NCBI GenBank assembly: GCA_012932865.1
Contig: SAXG01000010.1
Coordinates: 620,001 to 684,000 of the forward strand
Source of the DNA: Amylostereum areolatum
Taxonomy: Eukaryota > Basidiomycota > Agaricomycetes > Russulales > Stereaceae
DNA length: 64,000 nt
Direction: 5' to 3'
Both the position numbers and the translations under genes were made by a program. Positions 52,722-63,992 of the stretch are shown piece by piece (within the stretch, counting starts at the first letter, position 1; the number at the start of each line of letters is the position of its first letter). The notes under the pieces were generated by a model. The model was given only the letters and a program-made list of their open reading frames with translations, ran no database searches and was not told the DNA's origin.

Positions 52722-52838
52722 ATCCGTATATGTATCATGTATGTATCGCTTTACAATAAAGTTGAAAGAAGTACTGTATCACGACTGAGTAGCTGCAGAA
52801 GGAAGGCATATCACTGCCACGAAACCCCTCCTACCCGC

Positions 52839-54173
52839 CTATGAGCCCTGCTCCTTCAACCACCCAATCAACCTTGCCAACCTCTCCTTCCTCAAGGGAA
52901 TCCACAGCGTCTCCGCCGCCCCCAGCGTGCCCACGCTCGCCGTCACTACAAGCCCATGATCCCTAAACTCTGCCAGCAGGGCACGGAACGCAGCATCGCT
53001 CGTTGCGATGAAATCGTCGCGAGCCACCGTGAACAAACGATCGTATGCCATCGCCTTGCCTTCTCCTCCTTCTCCCCCTCCTTGGCCCTCCGTCGCACCC
53101 TCATTCTCCGCGTCCAGCTGGTGTTGCGCGAGGAGTGCAAACAACTTCTTCGCCTTCTGCGTGACGGATAGCAACACATGTTGCGCCGCCGTCTCCGTCA
53201 TCTGCGTCGCGTTGGTCCCTGCACCCGCCACTGGTACATCGCCTTGGGGGCGTGCGGACGCAGATGCGCCACGCAGGGACGATCGGTCGGCAAAAGCAAG
53301 CTCGCTGTCGTAGGCGTCCAGCGTCGTGAGGTCATGCCACAGCCATGCATGAGCCTGACTCGATGCCGAAGAAGAAGGACCAGTGAAAAGGCCGGATGAG
53401 CTGAACAGCAGCGGGGCATTGAGGTGGTCGATCGAGGCAAGGACGTGAATGTTGGGCGAGGACAGAAGCGTTCCGAGTTGGCCTTTGGCTTTGGGCACTC
53501 GCAGTGCTGGGGCGTCGATGTTGTGTACAACGAGGTAGAGGGGGCGCGGGGGTTCAGGAGAAGAGAAAAATTGTGTGACGCGCCTGAGCTGTCCCTCTAT
53601 CCCTTGTGACCCAAGAGGGAGCGCGTCCAGTCCCGGAACCTTCTCCACCGCGGCGAGCACGTCCTTCATCCCAAAGTTCGGCGAAAACGCGTTGACCACA
53701 ATAACAGATCCTCTCTTCCTGAGCCTTTCACTGGCGAGGGCATTGAGGATGCGCCGTTTGGAGCCAAGCCCGTAGAAAAGTAAGTGAAATCCTTCGTCGA
53801 GCTCGCGGACGTATTGTGCGAAATATTGTTTGTGTGTGGCGTGTAATGAGGCGGGGAGTCCATGTGAAGGAAGTGTATAGAAGGAAGATTTGATCGCCTC
53901 CGTGTACTCGTCGGCGGAGAGGGGTTCCACGAGCTGGGTGAACACATTGGTCGATGTCCGCGATCGTTGGCTGTTGTAGTTGAAGTATGCGTCGAAGACA
54001 GGAGTGCTAGCCAGGATATCCTCTTGCGGGGCATCGGCACGTTGCTTGCCCTTCGCCTTTCTGGTCGGTTTTGAGGGAGTGGCCAATTCTGCATCAGTGT
54101 CGACGTCCGGGAGTTCGCCGTCTGAGAAGGCATCGGACGACGCGTTGTAGGTACGAAAGGATCGTTCGCTCAT
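52839..54173 (-). CDS. ORC2: Origin recognition complex subunit 2
   Basis: A single uninterrupted 444-codon frame from Met 54173. ORC2 is a core subunit of the six-protein complex that marks replication origins in the nucleus. The N-terminal 100 residues are charged and disordered (SDGELPDVDTDAEL, KPTRKAKGKQR). The AAA+-like core follows, with QYVRELDEGFHLLFYGLGSK then RRILNALA, VIVVNAFSPNFGMKDVL and LYLVVHNIDAPALR. Later come LGTLLSSPNIHVLASIDHLN, the aromatic AHAWLWHDLTTLDAY, and a C-terminal winged-helix region (FRALLAEFRDHGLVV, LWIPLRKERLARLIGWL). Length is at the short end for fungal ORC2 because the N-terminus is brief. Confidence 0.93.
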   Translation of the reverse strand: MSERSFRTYNASSDAFSDGELPDVDTDAELATPSKPTRKAKGKQRADAPQEDILASTPVFDAYFNYNSQRSRTSTNVFTQLVEPLSADEYTEAIKSSFYTLPSHGLPASLHATHKQYFAQYVRELDEGFHLLFYGLGSKRRILNALASERLRKRGSVIVVNAFSPNFGMKDVLAAVEKVPGLDALPLGSQGIEGQLRRVTQFFSSPEPPRPLYLVVHNIDAPALRVPKAKGQLGTLLSSPNIHVLASIDHLNAPLLFSSSGLFTGPSSSASSQAHAWLWHDLTTLDAYDSELAFADRSSLRGASASARPQGDVPVAGAGTNATQMTETAAQHVLLSVTQKAKKLFALLAQHQLDAENEGATEGQGGGEGGEGKAMAYDRLFTVARDDFIATSDAAFRALLAEFRDHGLVVTASVGTLGAAETLWIPLRKERLARLIGWLKEQGS

Positions 54174-54511
54174 GATATCCCTGTCATGGGTGTTATTTTA
54201 TGCATATACGGCAGAAAATGGCTCACGATGGTGTCTCTGGGGTGCGTTGGAGGAAGGCTTGTGAAGATGGACGGAAAAGATGTTCAACTCTGTTCAACTG
54301 TGCTGGATGAAGTCGATTGGAGTGGAAAGAACTCGTCGACGTCCGGTCCGCGTCTCGGTGAACAATGGAACTTACATAGGGTTAGGGTTTACACTTGGTT
54401 TACACCTTTCCCTTCCTCGACGCTCAGCCTAACCTTCGCCTGCCACACCGTTACCCTGAGCGGACCGGCATCTTGACTCCGATTTCTCGGAGAGAAGATT
54501 CCAAAAAAACC
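54174..54511. other. Divergent promoter region between ORC2 and the racemase gene
   Basis: About 340 bp without a supported gene or clear motif. Confidence 0.5.
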
Positions 54512-55309
54512 ATGAAACTCCTTGTCATCAATCCGAATACGACGACGATCATGACAGACTCCCTTCGTCCCGTGGTCGACGCAATCCTTTCGAGAAGAGG
54601 ATATCCCCAGGTCTCCTGCGATTTCTTCACAGCACCTACCCCACCCTCGGAAGATACCTTTGGCGCACTCCCTAGCATTAATTCTCCATCGGAGTCCGCG
54701 CTCAGCGCCACCTACTGCTTCCCCTTTCTCGCCCCGTTCATTCGCAACCGATCATACGATGGTTTCCTTGTGGCATGCTATTCACACCATCCACTTGTGT
54801 CCATGCTGTCAGACGAGATCGCGCGGGTAGAAGGCCATCTGAAGGAGGACTCCTTCGCGCGGAACATGCACGTCACCGGCATCTTCGAGGCCAGCATCAT
54901 CGCCAGCTTCGGCTTGCTGTCCCAAGCATCTCGCGACAGCTCCTTCGGGATAGTGTCCACGGGGAAGATATGGGAATCCGCCCTCTCCAATGCCGTTGGC
55001 GAATTTCTCGGTGGCCCAAGCTCTCGCTTCGCTGGGTGCGAAACGACAGGTCTAATCGCAACGGAGCTGCACGACCTTCCAGCGGAGGACGTCCGCGCTC
55101 GTATGGCAGAGGCTGCAGCACGTCTCGCAGGACGAGGGAGGGTACGGGTGATCTGTCTTGGCTGTGCAGGCATGGTTGGACTTGAAGGCGCGGTGCGAGA
55201 GGGGGTGGTGCGCGTGCTAGGAGAAGAGGAAGGAGCCAACGTCAGGATTGTCGATGGTGTTGTGGCAGGGATACAGTGGTTAATTCAGGCGAAAATATCA
55301 TGGCCATAG
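54512..55309 (+). CDS. Asp/Glu/hydantoin racemase family protein (DCG1-like)
   Basis: 265 codons without introns. The start at 54512 (ACCATGAAA) gives KLLVINPNTTTIMTDSL, the typical N-terminus of hydantoin racemases and yeast DCG1. The two catalytic cysteines of the family appear as VACYSHHPL near residue 88 and VICLGCAGMVGLEG near 217. The segment GIFEASIIASFGLLSQ is also typical. Likely a cytosolic racemase of hydantoins or related amino-acid derivatives, possibly in allantoin/nitrogen metabolism as proposed for DCG1; the substrate cannot be read from sequence. A frame upstream of the ATG is also open but lacks family sequence. Confidence 0.85.
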   Translation: MKLLVINPNTTTIMTDSLRPVVDAILSRRGYPQVSCDFFTAPTPPSEDTFGALPSINSPSESALSATYCFPFLAPFIRNRSYDGFLVACYSHHPLVSMLSDEIARVEGHLKEDSFARNMHVTGIFEASIIASFGLLSQASRDSSFGIVSTGKIWESALSNAVGEFLGGPSSRFAGCETTGLIATELHDLPAEDVRARMAEAAARLAGRGRVRVICLGCAGMVGLEGAVREGVVRVLGEEEGANVRIVDGVVAGIQWLIQAKISWP

Positions 55310-55729
55310 GATCCGACAGCCCTCGGTATGAGGGAGTGCTGCACCCGGGGTGTTTGACCGGGAAAATCAGGGGTGCGTGTTGATGTGCTTCTGCCCAAGT
55401 TCCGTCGTCCCTAATGATCATTATCCCAGCTGGCAACAGTAAACGTTTAGGGGACTCGAAACGTTGAAAGCCTGACAGAGTATGCGGGCCTTTTCCACCC
55501 GTTCTCGCAAAGCCGATGCTCTTCCGGAACGTACGGTGACGTCAGCCTGAACCTCGAGTCAACGCCAAGCGTAGATGATAGATCCATCCAATAGCAACCT
55601 AACGTTATGCACCCAAACGACGCGAACTCTTACCGGTGTCAGTCACCATGTGACCGTGTTTCACTCCATCAGTATATTATCTCGCAGCCGGGGCCCTGTC
55701 ACGCCAGTCTTCTCTTGACGTTGAACCTC
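55310..55729. other. Intergenic region
   Basis: Racemase 3' flank and epoxide hydrolase promoter; no feature supported. Confidence 0.5.
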
Positions 55730-57270
55730 ATGTCGTCCGAAACCCCCTTCACCATCGCCGTGCACGATGACAAGCTAGCTTCCCTCAAGCGCAAGCTCGC
55801 GCTTACTGAATTTCCAGACGAACTCGAGGATGCCGGTTGGGACTACGGCGTACCGCTCGCAGACATAAAACGCCTCGTCGAGCGTTGGCAGAACGGCTAC
55901 GATTGGCGCGTCCACGAGCAAGAGATCAACAACACGCTGCCTATGTTCACGCGCGATATTGATGTAGACGGCTTTGGGGCGTTGAACGTGCACTACGTCC
56001 ACAAGAAGAGCGACGTCGCCAACGCGATTCCTTTGCTGTTCGTACACGGATGTGGGTCCAATTTCTTTGAGATAGTCGCGGCGTGATGTCAACTTATTGA
56101 TCCTGGCAGGGCCCGGCAGCTTCCTCGAAGTGACGAAGATCCTTCCACTTTTGATCGCGTCGTCACCTGAACATCCCAGTTTCAATGTCGTCGCACTTAG
56201 TCTACCGGGCTTCAGCTTTTCAGAGGCGCCGAAGAAGAAAGGGTTTGGTCCCATCCAGATCGCGGAGGTGGGCTATGGTTCTTTCGCCGCCGGGTCTGTA
56301 GCTGACGTCGCATCAGCTTGCCAACAAGCTCATGCTGTCTCTGGGATATTCCGAGTACGTTACTCAGGGCGGGGACTGGGGACACTGGGTATGGCATGGT
56401 TGACACGAAGATTTGAACGCGTGGTTGATCGTGTTTGGATTCTTCAATAGATCACGCGACTAATGGCAAGTGCTTACGGGCCCGCAAATGTGAAGGCATG
56501 GCACACGAACTTTCGCTAGTACGTCCTCCCCATCTTCCCTGTGGCCTCCTCGCTGAACCTTGCTCATAGTGCGTGGCGTCCCCGCCTCCTCACCCACCCC
56601 ATCGCATACCTGACCCATTTCTTCTCGCCACACACTGAAGAAGAACGAGTGGGTCTCGAGCGCCACAGATGGTTCGAGGACTTGGGCAGGGGGTACGATA
56701 TCCAGCAGCGGACGCAGCCGCAGACGATTGGATACAGTGTCGCAGACTCTCCTGTAGGACTCTTGGCATGGATCTACGAGAAACTCGTAAACTGGACGGA
56801 CGGCTACAAGTGGGACGACGACGAAGGTATGTTCTTCAGCTTGATTATCTGATGGTCGAGTGGCAGCTGATGAAAGTATACGTCAAGTGCTGACTTGGGT
56901 ATCCATATACTGGCTCTCTCGCGGTGGGCCTGGCGCCTCGCAAAGGATCTATTACGAGAACCGCACGACATGGCAAAAGCAAATCTCGGCGTACCCCACG
57001 ATCCCCATGGGCATCTCCTATTTCCCAAAAGAAATATGTGTCCCACCCAAAAGGTAGGTTGTCTCGTCGGGTCCGGTACTGTGGCTCATGTTAATGTTGT
57101 GCAGTTGGTCATGCACGATCGGAAAGGTGGCATTCGAGAGCACGCACAAACATGGAGGTCACTTTGCAGCGCACGAAAAGCCAGACGACCTGGTTGCGGA
57201 CCTGAGGAAGATGTACGGTAAAGGGGGGCCTGTCTTTGGCGTCGTGCCAAATAAGTCGGGTTATGCTTGA
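55730..57270 (+). CDS. Epoxide hydrolase (alpha/beta hydrolase with EHN domain)
   Basis: Six introns (e.g. 56052-56111 joining H-G-W to P-G-S-F) give one intact protein from Met 55730 to TGA 57268-57270. The N-terminal EHN region is ETPFTIAVHDDKLASLKRKL with WDYGVPLADIKRLVERWQNG. The oxyanion motif is HGWPGSF after splicing, then LSLPGFSFSEAPKKKGF. The nucleophile Asp lies in VTQGGDWGHW, the lid region in ERHRWFEDLGRGYDIQQRTQ, and the catalytic His in HKHGGHFAAHEKPDDL. Microsomal epoxide hydrolase-like enzymes of this class open epoxides with water; fungi use them in detoxification or secondary metabolism. No signal peptide is seen. Confidence 0.88.
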
Positions 57271-57611
57271 TGGTTACTTCTTGAAGATATCTGTATCTGG
57301 CAGGAACATGTGCATGCTTTTGTATCTACTAAGTTACAAGTATCACAGACCTCTCTCTCGACGACCACCATGCTTGGAAGTTTGGAACCCTACACAGCAC
57401 ACTGCTCAGGGCTCCAGGCTTAATATCGTGATTCGCGGGCCGCCGTCCTGGACTCCTGGGCCCTGCAGGTGTCCGTGTCAACCTTCAGGCTGTCCAGTGT
57501 CCACTCACACTGTCGAGTCAACTTCCAAGCTCAACTTCAAGTCTTCAAGTTGGAACTTGGAAGGTTGGAAGTTGGAAGCTCTGGAATCCTGAGACCCGGG
57601 CCAAAATGTAT
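57271..57611. other. Intergenic region between epoxide hydrolase and tRNA-Glu
   Basis: No gene; 57500-57590 is a mildly repetitive CAAGTTGGAA-type stretch. Confidence 0.4.
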
Positions 57612-57693
57612 TTCGGATACGGGGAATCGAACCCCGAGCTGCCGCGATACTCTCGATGAGAGGCGGCAATGTTAACCGTTACACCATATCCGA
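57612..57693 (-). tRNA. tRNA-Glu(CUC) with a 10-nt intron
   Basis: On the minus strand the acceptor stem TCGGATA pairs with TATCCGA. The D-arm is GTGTAACGGTTAACAT, and the T-arm CGGGG-TTCGATT-CCCCG is perfect. The anticodon stem GCCGC/GCGGC encloses C-T-CTC-A plus an extra TCGAGAGTAT before the last loop base: an intron just 3' of the anticodon, where GAGAG can pair with CTCTC. Discriminator base A. Confidence 0.85.
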
Positions 57694-60600
57694 CATAGAA
57701 ATGATTCTACATACTCGCTCCACAATCCTCAATTCCCATCTGCACGAGCAATCAAATTCAAATCCCATCACGTCCTCTACCTAAGTATTAGATTCGAACG
57801 GGACCCAGAGTGGAAGATGGTCGATGGAGCCTCAATCAATATCGTGACGGACCGGAAGGAGACCTGGACAAAGGAGGAGAACTACCGTATAGAGCTGTCC
57901 CCCCGCGACGTCGCGCGCGGGAGCAGCCAGCTGCAGTGCAGAAAAAGATCGGTGAGTAAAAAAGCGCGGACTGAATGGAATAAGCTGGGCGGCACAGGGA
58001 GGAAAGGACGAAAGATACCGCCTCGGAATCGATGGCTGAACGGCTCGGAAGTACGGGGTAGAGATGATGGCTGCTGGACCCATGCTATGGGGTTCGCCGG
58101 CTACGATGCGGTGAAAGGAGAGGAGAGATAACTTAGTGAGTATGAGGAGACGGAAGTCATGGAACGAGACGTAAGTAAAAAGAAGAAAAGGAAATCCTGC
58201 TCGCCCGCTATGGGTACAGCCAAGAGAAGAATGGGAATCGAACAGAATGACTCACAAGTAAGAGCCATGGCGTTGGGCTTGAAGTAGAGACAGAACGAAG
58301 ACTTCTTCTCCGTGCACTCGTGGCAAGCATCCCAAACGTGCGATGCGCCTGATGCTGGTTAAGAAAGCTCAGCGGCACGCGACGACTTCCGTCTTGCAAG
58401 GCGTTCCATGTTTCCACAGTGTAGAGGACGAGGGGGATGCCCAAGGGATGCCGGACTTAGTGAGCCGACGGTACTGTCGGGCTCGCACCGACGTTCCTCC
58501 TTCTCCACGCCACATCTCCCGACGAGTCTCCATCTTCGAGAATGTCTTCAACTTGCTAACGCCTCCAATGGCGGCCTCCGAACATAGAGGAGATGCTGTA
58601 CCTCGCGCGCTGAGAGGACGGTACCAGAATCGCACGCACCGAAGTATTGGGCCTTGAAAATGAGGAGAGCGTTCCGACCAGGCGCAGATGATGTCCATGT
58701 CCTGAATAAGAAGTTGAACCTTGAAAAGGACGTTCGTTGGACCGACGACCACCCTGCGGCAATCGAGTAACTCCGTAGAGTTCGAGGCAGAGATTGGCGA
58801 TGGAGATCATTTGGATTATGAGAAGCATGGGTGATGGTAGAATACTTGAGAATTATCGATAACGCGTGTGTGAAGCCGAGGGTGATAAGACGGGGGGATG
58901 CAGATGAGCGCGCGCGCGCGCGCGGGGGGGGGGGGGGGGGGGGGGGGGGGTATTGAAAGAACAGACGTAAGCAGGCGGAAGGGTATATGAAGAGCACGGA
59001 CTCCGAGACGTCGATTATAAGAAGGGTAAAATAGTGAACGGTCGGGTGTCGTGACTATGGACGAGAATCAGAGGAACGTCAGCAGAAATCAGGAAGGAGG
59101 ACAGGCAGACGGACCATGGAACGGGAAATCATTGCATCTCAAGGACGGAGTTGGTCCTCGCGCGGGTTCGTGAGGGTACGCTGAAGCGCACAGGTTCTTG
59201 GCTCTCGTGCATGATAGCGTCGTCCTGGCCAAATTCGGCGCTGGACTTGGGCGAGGACGCTTCGAACGAGTCATCGCTCGCAATACTGGAACCCGACTAC
59301 GACAGACGATAAACACGTGCGTGGCAATTACGGAGACAGGAGAAACGCACCGAATAACGCCTGTGCGACATATCGACCAGCTGAACTTCGATAGGCTGGG
59401 CGGAGATGGGCTGAGCCAGGGGAGTGTTGAAGAGCAGGTGGACCTTGCTGAAGAGAGAAGCGGAGGACGTGGGAGAGCGACGGGCGAGCATGTTGGGTTA
59501 CGGGGGTCGTGAAAGGGCGTGAGGAGGAGAAAGACGAGGAGGTGGTGTTGTCTGGGGAGAAGGGCACCGGCAAACCATCGCGGTGCTTTATGGCAGAAGA
59601 CGGAGGAGCTTCTCGGATTCTCGGAAGTGGCGCAGGCTGAGATTTGGCCCCGGCCATCGTGACGTCAGCGTCGGTCTCCCAATCCGGTCAGCCGATTTGA
59701 CTCAATAAAGCTCCGTCGCCCGATATCCCCGGCCACGGCGCCGACGTTCAACGCAAACATTCGTTCGCTATCCACTCGCATTTGCTTTCATTTTTCTGAG
59801 TCAGATCGTGGCAGCTCAGCGCGCTCAGCGTCGATGTCGATGCTTTTCATTCCGACTCGGGACAGAGGAGCCGTCTCAAACTTCAGTTTCAACACCCTTC
59901 CGACCTCTTCCGCCTCTTCCTCCGCGCCCCGAATCGACGTCGGACCAGGAAGTCATCGACCGACCTCCGGTCTTTCACTTATTCGCACAGGGATAAGTAT
60001 CCTGTCATCAGCAAATTACGATGTTCACGCAGGGAGGATGCCTCTTCCGAGCCACGGCATCTTTGTCTACCCATCAGCAGACTGCCACCGGTATCACATC
60101 GCATGGGTAGGATGAGTGCGCGTTTACCGCGAACTTTTTCTCGAGGATGGGCCAGAAGACGCTCCAACGAACCAGGCGTTTCTTTTAGGTGCGTTTCCCG
60201 TGCTTTGAGCTATGGACCACCGAGTAATAATGACCGTTCTATAGAAAGCCCCTTCGCTCAACGAACAACAGTTCTTCCTAATTGCAACAAGGCAGCGGGG
60301 TCTGGGCGCATGTATGCGCGTCTTCAGCGCGTTCCCCCCTAATTGAGAGGACCATGTCCAGTGAACATGCGCGGTGAACCTCCACTAACCGATGTATCAT
60401 ATCCTAGGATCACAATCCAGGAGGTCTAGTCAAACCCAACCCTAATACACCAAAGGTCGCGCGTTTATCGACCCAGGGCAACGGGTTCATCGCCGACTCC
60501 AGTACTCCCATATCCGTCTCGTCGTGCGCAAGATCTCCCGTGCAGTGCACATCGCAAGATAATCTCGAGCGCGAGGGCCAGCGTTCCAGGTGAGCTTTTC

Positions 60601-61096
60601 TCCGAACTGCCAATGACAAACAACGGTCCTGATCCGCTCGGAAGTGCATAGTTCTCCTCCACGTTCCGCATTCGCGTCCCCGCGATCGTAGACGCACAGG
60701 CTCGGCAAATGTTGCATGCAAGCTGTAAAGTTCCGCGAATACGGTTCGCCAGTCATGTCTTGTTTCGCGCCTCTCCCTCTTATATTCTTTTTTAAGACGA
60801 CCCCCGGTCGGCTCTCTGCGCTATCCATCGTTGTCTTCAGCAAGTCGCGCGATCACGCAAACGCTTCTTGTTTCGAGAGTCTTGTGCGTTTGTTCGCACC
60901 GATGCCCCGTATTTTTTGTCGTTCTGACCCTTATCTGGTAGGTTTGGTCACGGAATGCCAACCTTCTCGCGCAGCCTAGAGCGTGGAAGAGCCATTCGAA
61001 CCAGTGCGTTTCCGTTTACTTTCGCTTTGGCAGGAGACCAAGTTGACCCTTACGTAGGTCACGACGCCAAGGACAACACCGACCGCTTGCAAACAA
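57694..61096. other. Region without a gene I can support
   Basis: Only short, non-conserved frames on both strands. A 109-codon minus frame at 59657-59328 (AGAKSQPAPLPRIREAPPSS) and fragments at 58208-58997 could be exons of unrecognised genes but I find no consistent splicing. A (CG)n-G27 tract lies at 58908-58950. Confidence 0.4.
58908..58950 (+). repeat. (CG)n followed by a 27-G homopolymer
   Basis: About eight CG dinucleotides run straight into 27 G. The length of the G run is probably unreliable in any assembly. Confidence 0.9.
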
Positions 61097-61645
61097 GTGT
61101 TAACCAACGAAAAGTGTCCCAGCCCATATCCCGAAACTCGCGCTGAAATCGTACGCGAAAGGTCCCAGGAGATATATCGCCAAATTGACAACGCAGATGT
61201 TCGTTCCAGTCGCGACGACTTCGACATCATGGTTGACCTAGGAGCAACCTGGCGTCGTCGTCTCGCCGTCGATCTCCGCCGAAGAGTGGGTACAGAACAC
61301 GGTAAACTACGCGGCACGGCCCATGATCAAGGTCTAAAATTCGGCGACCTGAAGTCTGCCGTGATGGAACTCCATGCCGATGGTCAGAGAAGGTGGCACC
61401 CATGGTGCATAATGTGCCATCGGGAGATTGCCGGATCGAAATACGTGGGGGACTATTTATCGAACTTGGCTGCGCATCCGGGTCCTTGTCCTTGTTCTAC
61501 CCCATCTCCCCGAGTCGAACTCTCATCCACACCCCCTAAATTCCATCCATCCTCTCCTCTCATTCGTGCAAATATAAACCATACACTATCGCAGTTTCGA
61601 ATACCTCTCCAAGCTCCCACATCACTTGTCCCCGCATCATTCTAG
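61097..61645 (+). CDS. Uncertain 182-codon ORF
   Basis: Open from ATG 61097 with NEKCPSPYPETRAEIVRERS, DDFDIMVDLGATWRRRLAVD and WHPWCIMCHREIAGSKYVGD before a low-complexity end. The middle looks protein-like, with a C-x2-C pair. No family recognised and no neighbour supports it; it may be chance. Confidence 0.25.
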   Translation: MLTNEKCPSPYPETRAEIVRERSQEIYRQIDNADVRSSRDDFDIMVDLGATWRRRLAVDLRRRVGTEHGKLRGTAHDQGLKFGDLKSAVMELHADGQRRWHPWCIMCHREIAGSKYVGDYLSNLAAHPGPCPCSTPSPRVELSSTPPKFHPSSPLIRANINHTLSQFRIPLQAPTSLVPASF

Positions 61646-61857
61646 TCTTTGTTCTCGCCGCGCCACCCGTTGTACAGCATTTACAATTTATAAGGCTGTT
61701 GTGTGCTACGCCTTCCCAGCTCTGCGCGCGTTGTACGATACCTTGTTGACGGTACGTTACGCCACAAGCTCCGTGTCCAACTTCCTACTCTGACTCCATC
61801 ACTATAATTCCTTTCCTCGTTCTTCCTCACCTACCCTCATCACACACTCTTACTCAA

Positions 61858-63992
61858 ATGCCCCGGCCATCTGATCAAGACAGCTCTTTTTCACCCCCTT
61901 CCTCCCCTCCTTATCCGACCAAACCCACGATACGGATTTACAAGGTACGCATTCTCTCTTTCACGGGCTCGAAAATTGTACTAAATAACGGTAGCCCTCT
62001 TCTCCTTGGAGGGACCTAGGGCCACCAGTACCGTGTTCTCTCTCCAAAGTTCAAGACAGTGACTCCTCGAGCGACCTCGATTGCTCGCCACCGTCCAGCC
62101 CAAAGCACGAACCTCGATACCTGACTCCAACAATGGAACCTATGGAACGTCTCGCTGCACGAAGCCTACTACTACTGGGATCGCCGGCCATCCAGTCGTT
62201 AGAATCATACCCTCTCCCATATGAATCCTTCGCGTCCCGAGCAAGGTCCCCCGACGACTACTCCCCGGGACCCTCGCTTCCTTTCGACAAACAATCCTAC
62301 CGTCCATCCACTGAGGAGCTTTCCCTTCCGACGAATACTTATCAACACAGCTTCGCTCCCGGAGATTACGACGACGCCCTCCTGCCCCTCCATCGCGAAT
62401 CCAATGGTCCGCCGCCTTCATACGAGCGGACGGCTGCCGAAGACCATGCGCAGACGGATTCAACCGCGCGCGTGTCTGGGTACGACAGCCCCAAGCCACC
62501 CATAAATGGCTACACAAAGCCGGCACCATTCTCAAACCCGATGGCTATCAACGCCCTCCTCAATCCTGCAATCCCCGCCAGTCCGCCGTCGCCAACAAAC
62601 GATCCACAACCACAAAAACCCGAAGTCAACCTTCCCCCTCGCCACCGACCTTTACCTAGCGGAGGCTCGCTCAAGTCTACCTTCACCCAGCGCACTCCAA
62701 GCCCCTCGTCCTCTATTTCGTCATCGCCCGCACAAAACCCCGACACTGTTCAAGCCGGTTGGTGCCGCCACACATGCCCGGATCCAGGTGACGACCGCGG
62801 TGCGGATGTATTGCTGTCCACCGTCGACGGCTATGCTTTTCCTTCCCGGGCAGAGACGCCGCTCCCGTTACCTGGATCGCCTAGAGACCCCCCTCCCTCG
62901 ACACTCCCCAATCCGGAGTATGTCACGATGCTTCTCCCACTGCGGTCGGGATCGCCGTCTCGACGAGTGCGGCGCCGACGCTACCACCCGTACGTCCGAG
63001 AGGACGCAGCATTCGTGATGCCGTTGCCTTACATGCCGCCGTCGCCGTCGCCACACCCGCCTTCCGAAGGGGTCTCAAACGGAGAGCCGTCTCGTTTGTC
63101 TCTCCTCCCGGACGGACCCCGAGACGCTCCAGTCCTGGATGCTCAAGCCACAAAGGCTTCTGAATCGCCGTCGACTTCGGACAGACAAATCGACAGGGCT
63201 ACGAAGCGTCGCAGCCGTCGACATGTGCCCTATGCGCGCCCTGCGCTCGTTCCGGACCCATGCTCTCCATCTTGCTCGTCTCATTCGGACGGATCCAGGT
63301 TCTCGCCATCACCATCACCCGTGGAGACATGCAGCCACAACCGCAAGGGTAAAGGCAAGAAGAGAGACACGGACAAAAACAAGGGCAAGGGCAAGAGGAA
63401 CAGCGAGGTAGATGATCGCGTCGGACCAGAAGCATACATCGAGATGACTCTCCGACAGAGAGAGTTGGAACGGAATGATGTCCGTACCAAGACGGAGGAA
63501 GATCTGGCAAAACTCTCAGGTGAAAAACTCAAGGACGCGATACAAAAGGCTTGCAAGGCGGAGACCTCCAGACAAGTGCGCGACGACAAACGTGCCAGAA
63601 TATTCGCGGTGGCAAAAGCTCTCCGATTGGATTTGCCGGTTTCAGAGAAGCAGCTGGAGCCCAAGGTCTTCTGCAAAGGTTCGTCGCTATCTTCGGTGCT
63701 TCTTGATTTGAATTCTGACCTACCCACCGTAGTGGTCGAATGGGCCCACAACACTCAAGCGCTGTATCAAGTCGCCACGCAGTTACATGACGAACTGACG
63801 AGCAGCCACCAGATACACGCGGAGTTCAGAGGGGTGCTTGAGGGACTGCTCCAAGATCGCGAAGGCCTTTCCGAACTTCAAGTTCCTACCTCGGAATCTC
63901 AATCGTTGGCGGAGGTGGAAGACTTTGAAGACAGTGGTCGAGTGGCGGATTGGCAAAGGTCTAACTTTGACGACGAAGGAAACGAGGGTTGA
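61858..63992 (+). CDS. Long disordered hypothetical protein with helical C-terminus
   Basis: ATG 61858 starts MPRPSDQDSSFSPPSSPPYP. An intron at 61947-61993 (GTACGC...GGTAG) joins it in phase to the long frame ending TGA 63990-63992. About 600 residues are Ser/Pro-rich with basic patches (KGKGKKRDTDKNKGKGKR). The last about 180 residues are helical and charged (TLRQRELERNDVRTKTEEDL, VVVEWAHNTQALYQVATQLH, FRGVLEGLLQDREGLSELQV). A 54-bp segment at 63679-63732 has intron-like borders (GTTCGT...CGTAG) and no stop, so it may be an intron that is a multiple of three. Function unknown; possibly nuclear. Confidence 0.6.

Noticed and set aside
58548..58997. Minus-strand 149-codon ORF beginning in poly-Pro
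   Set aside because: The Pro run is the G27 homopolymer and the rest shows no consistent protein character.
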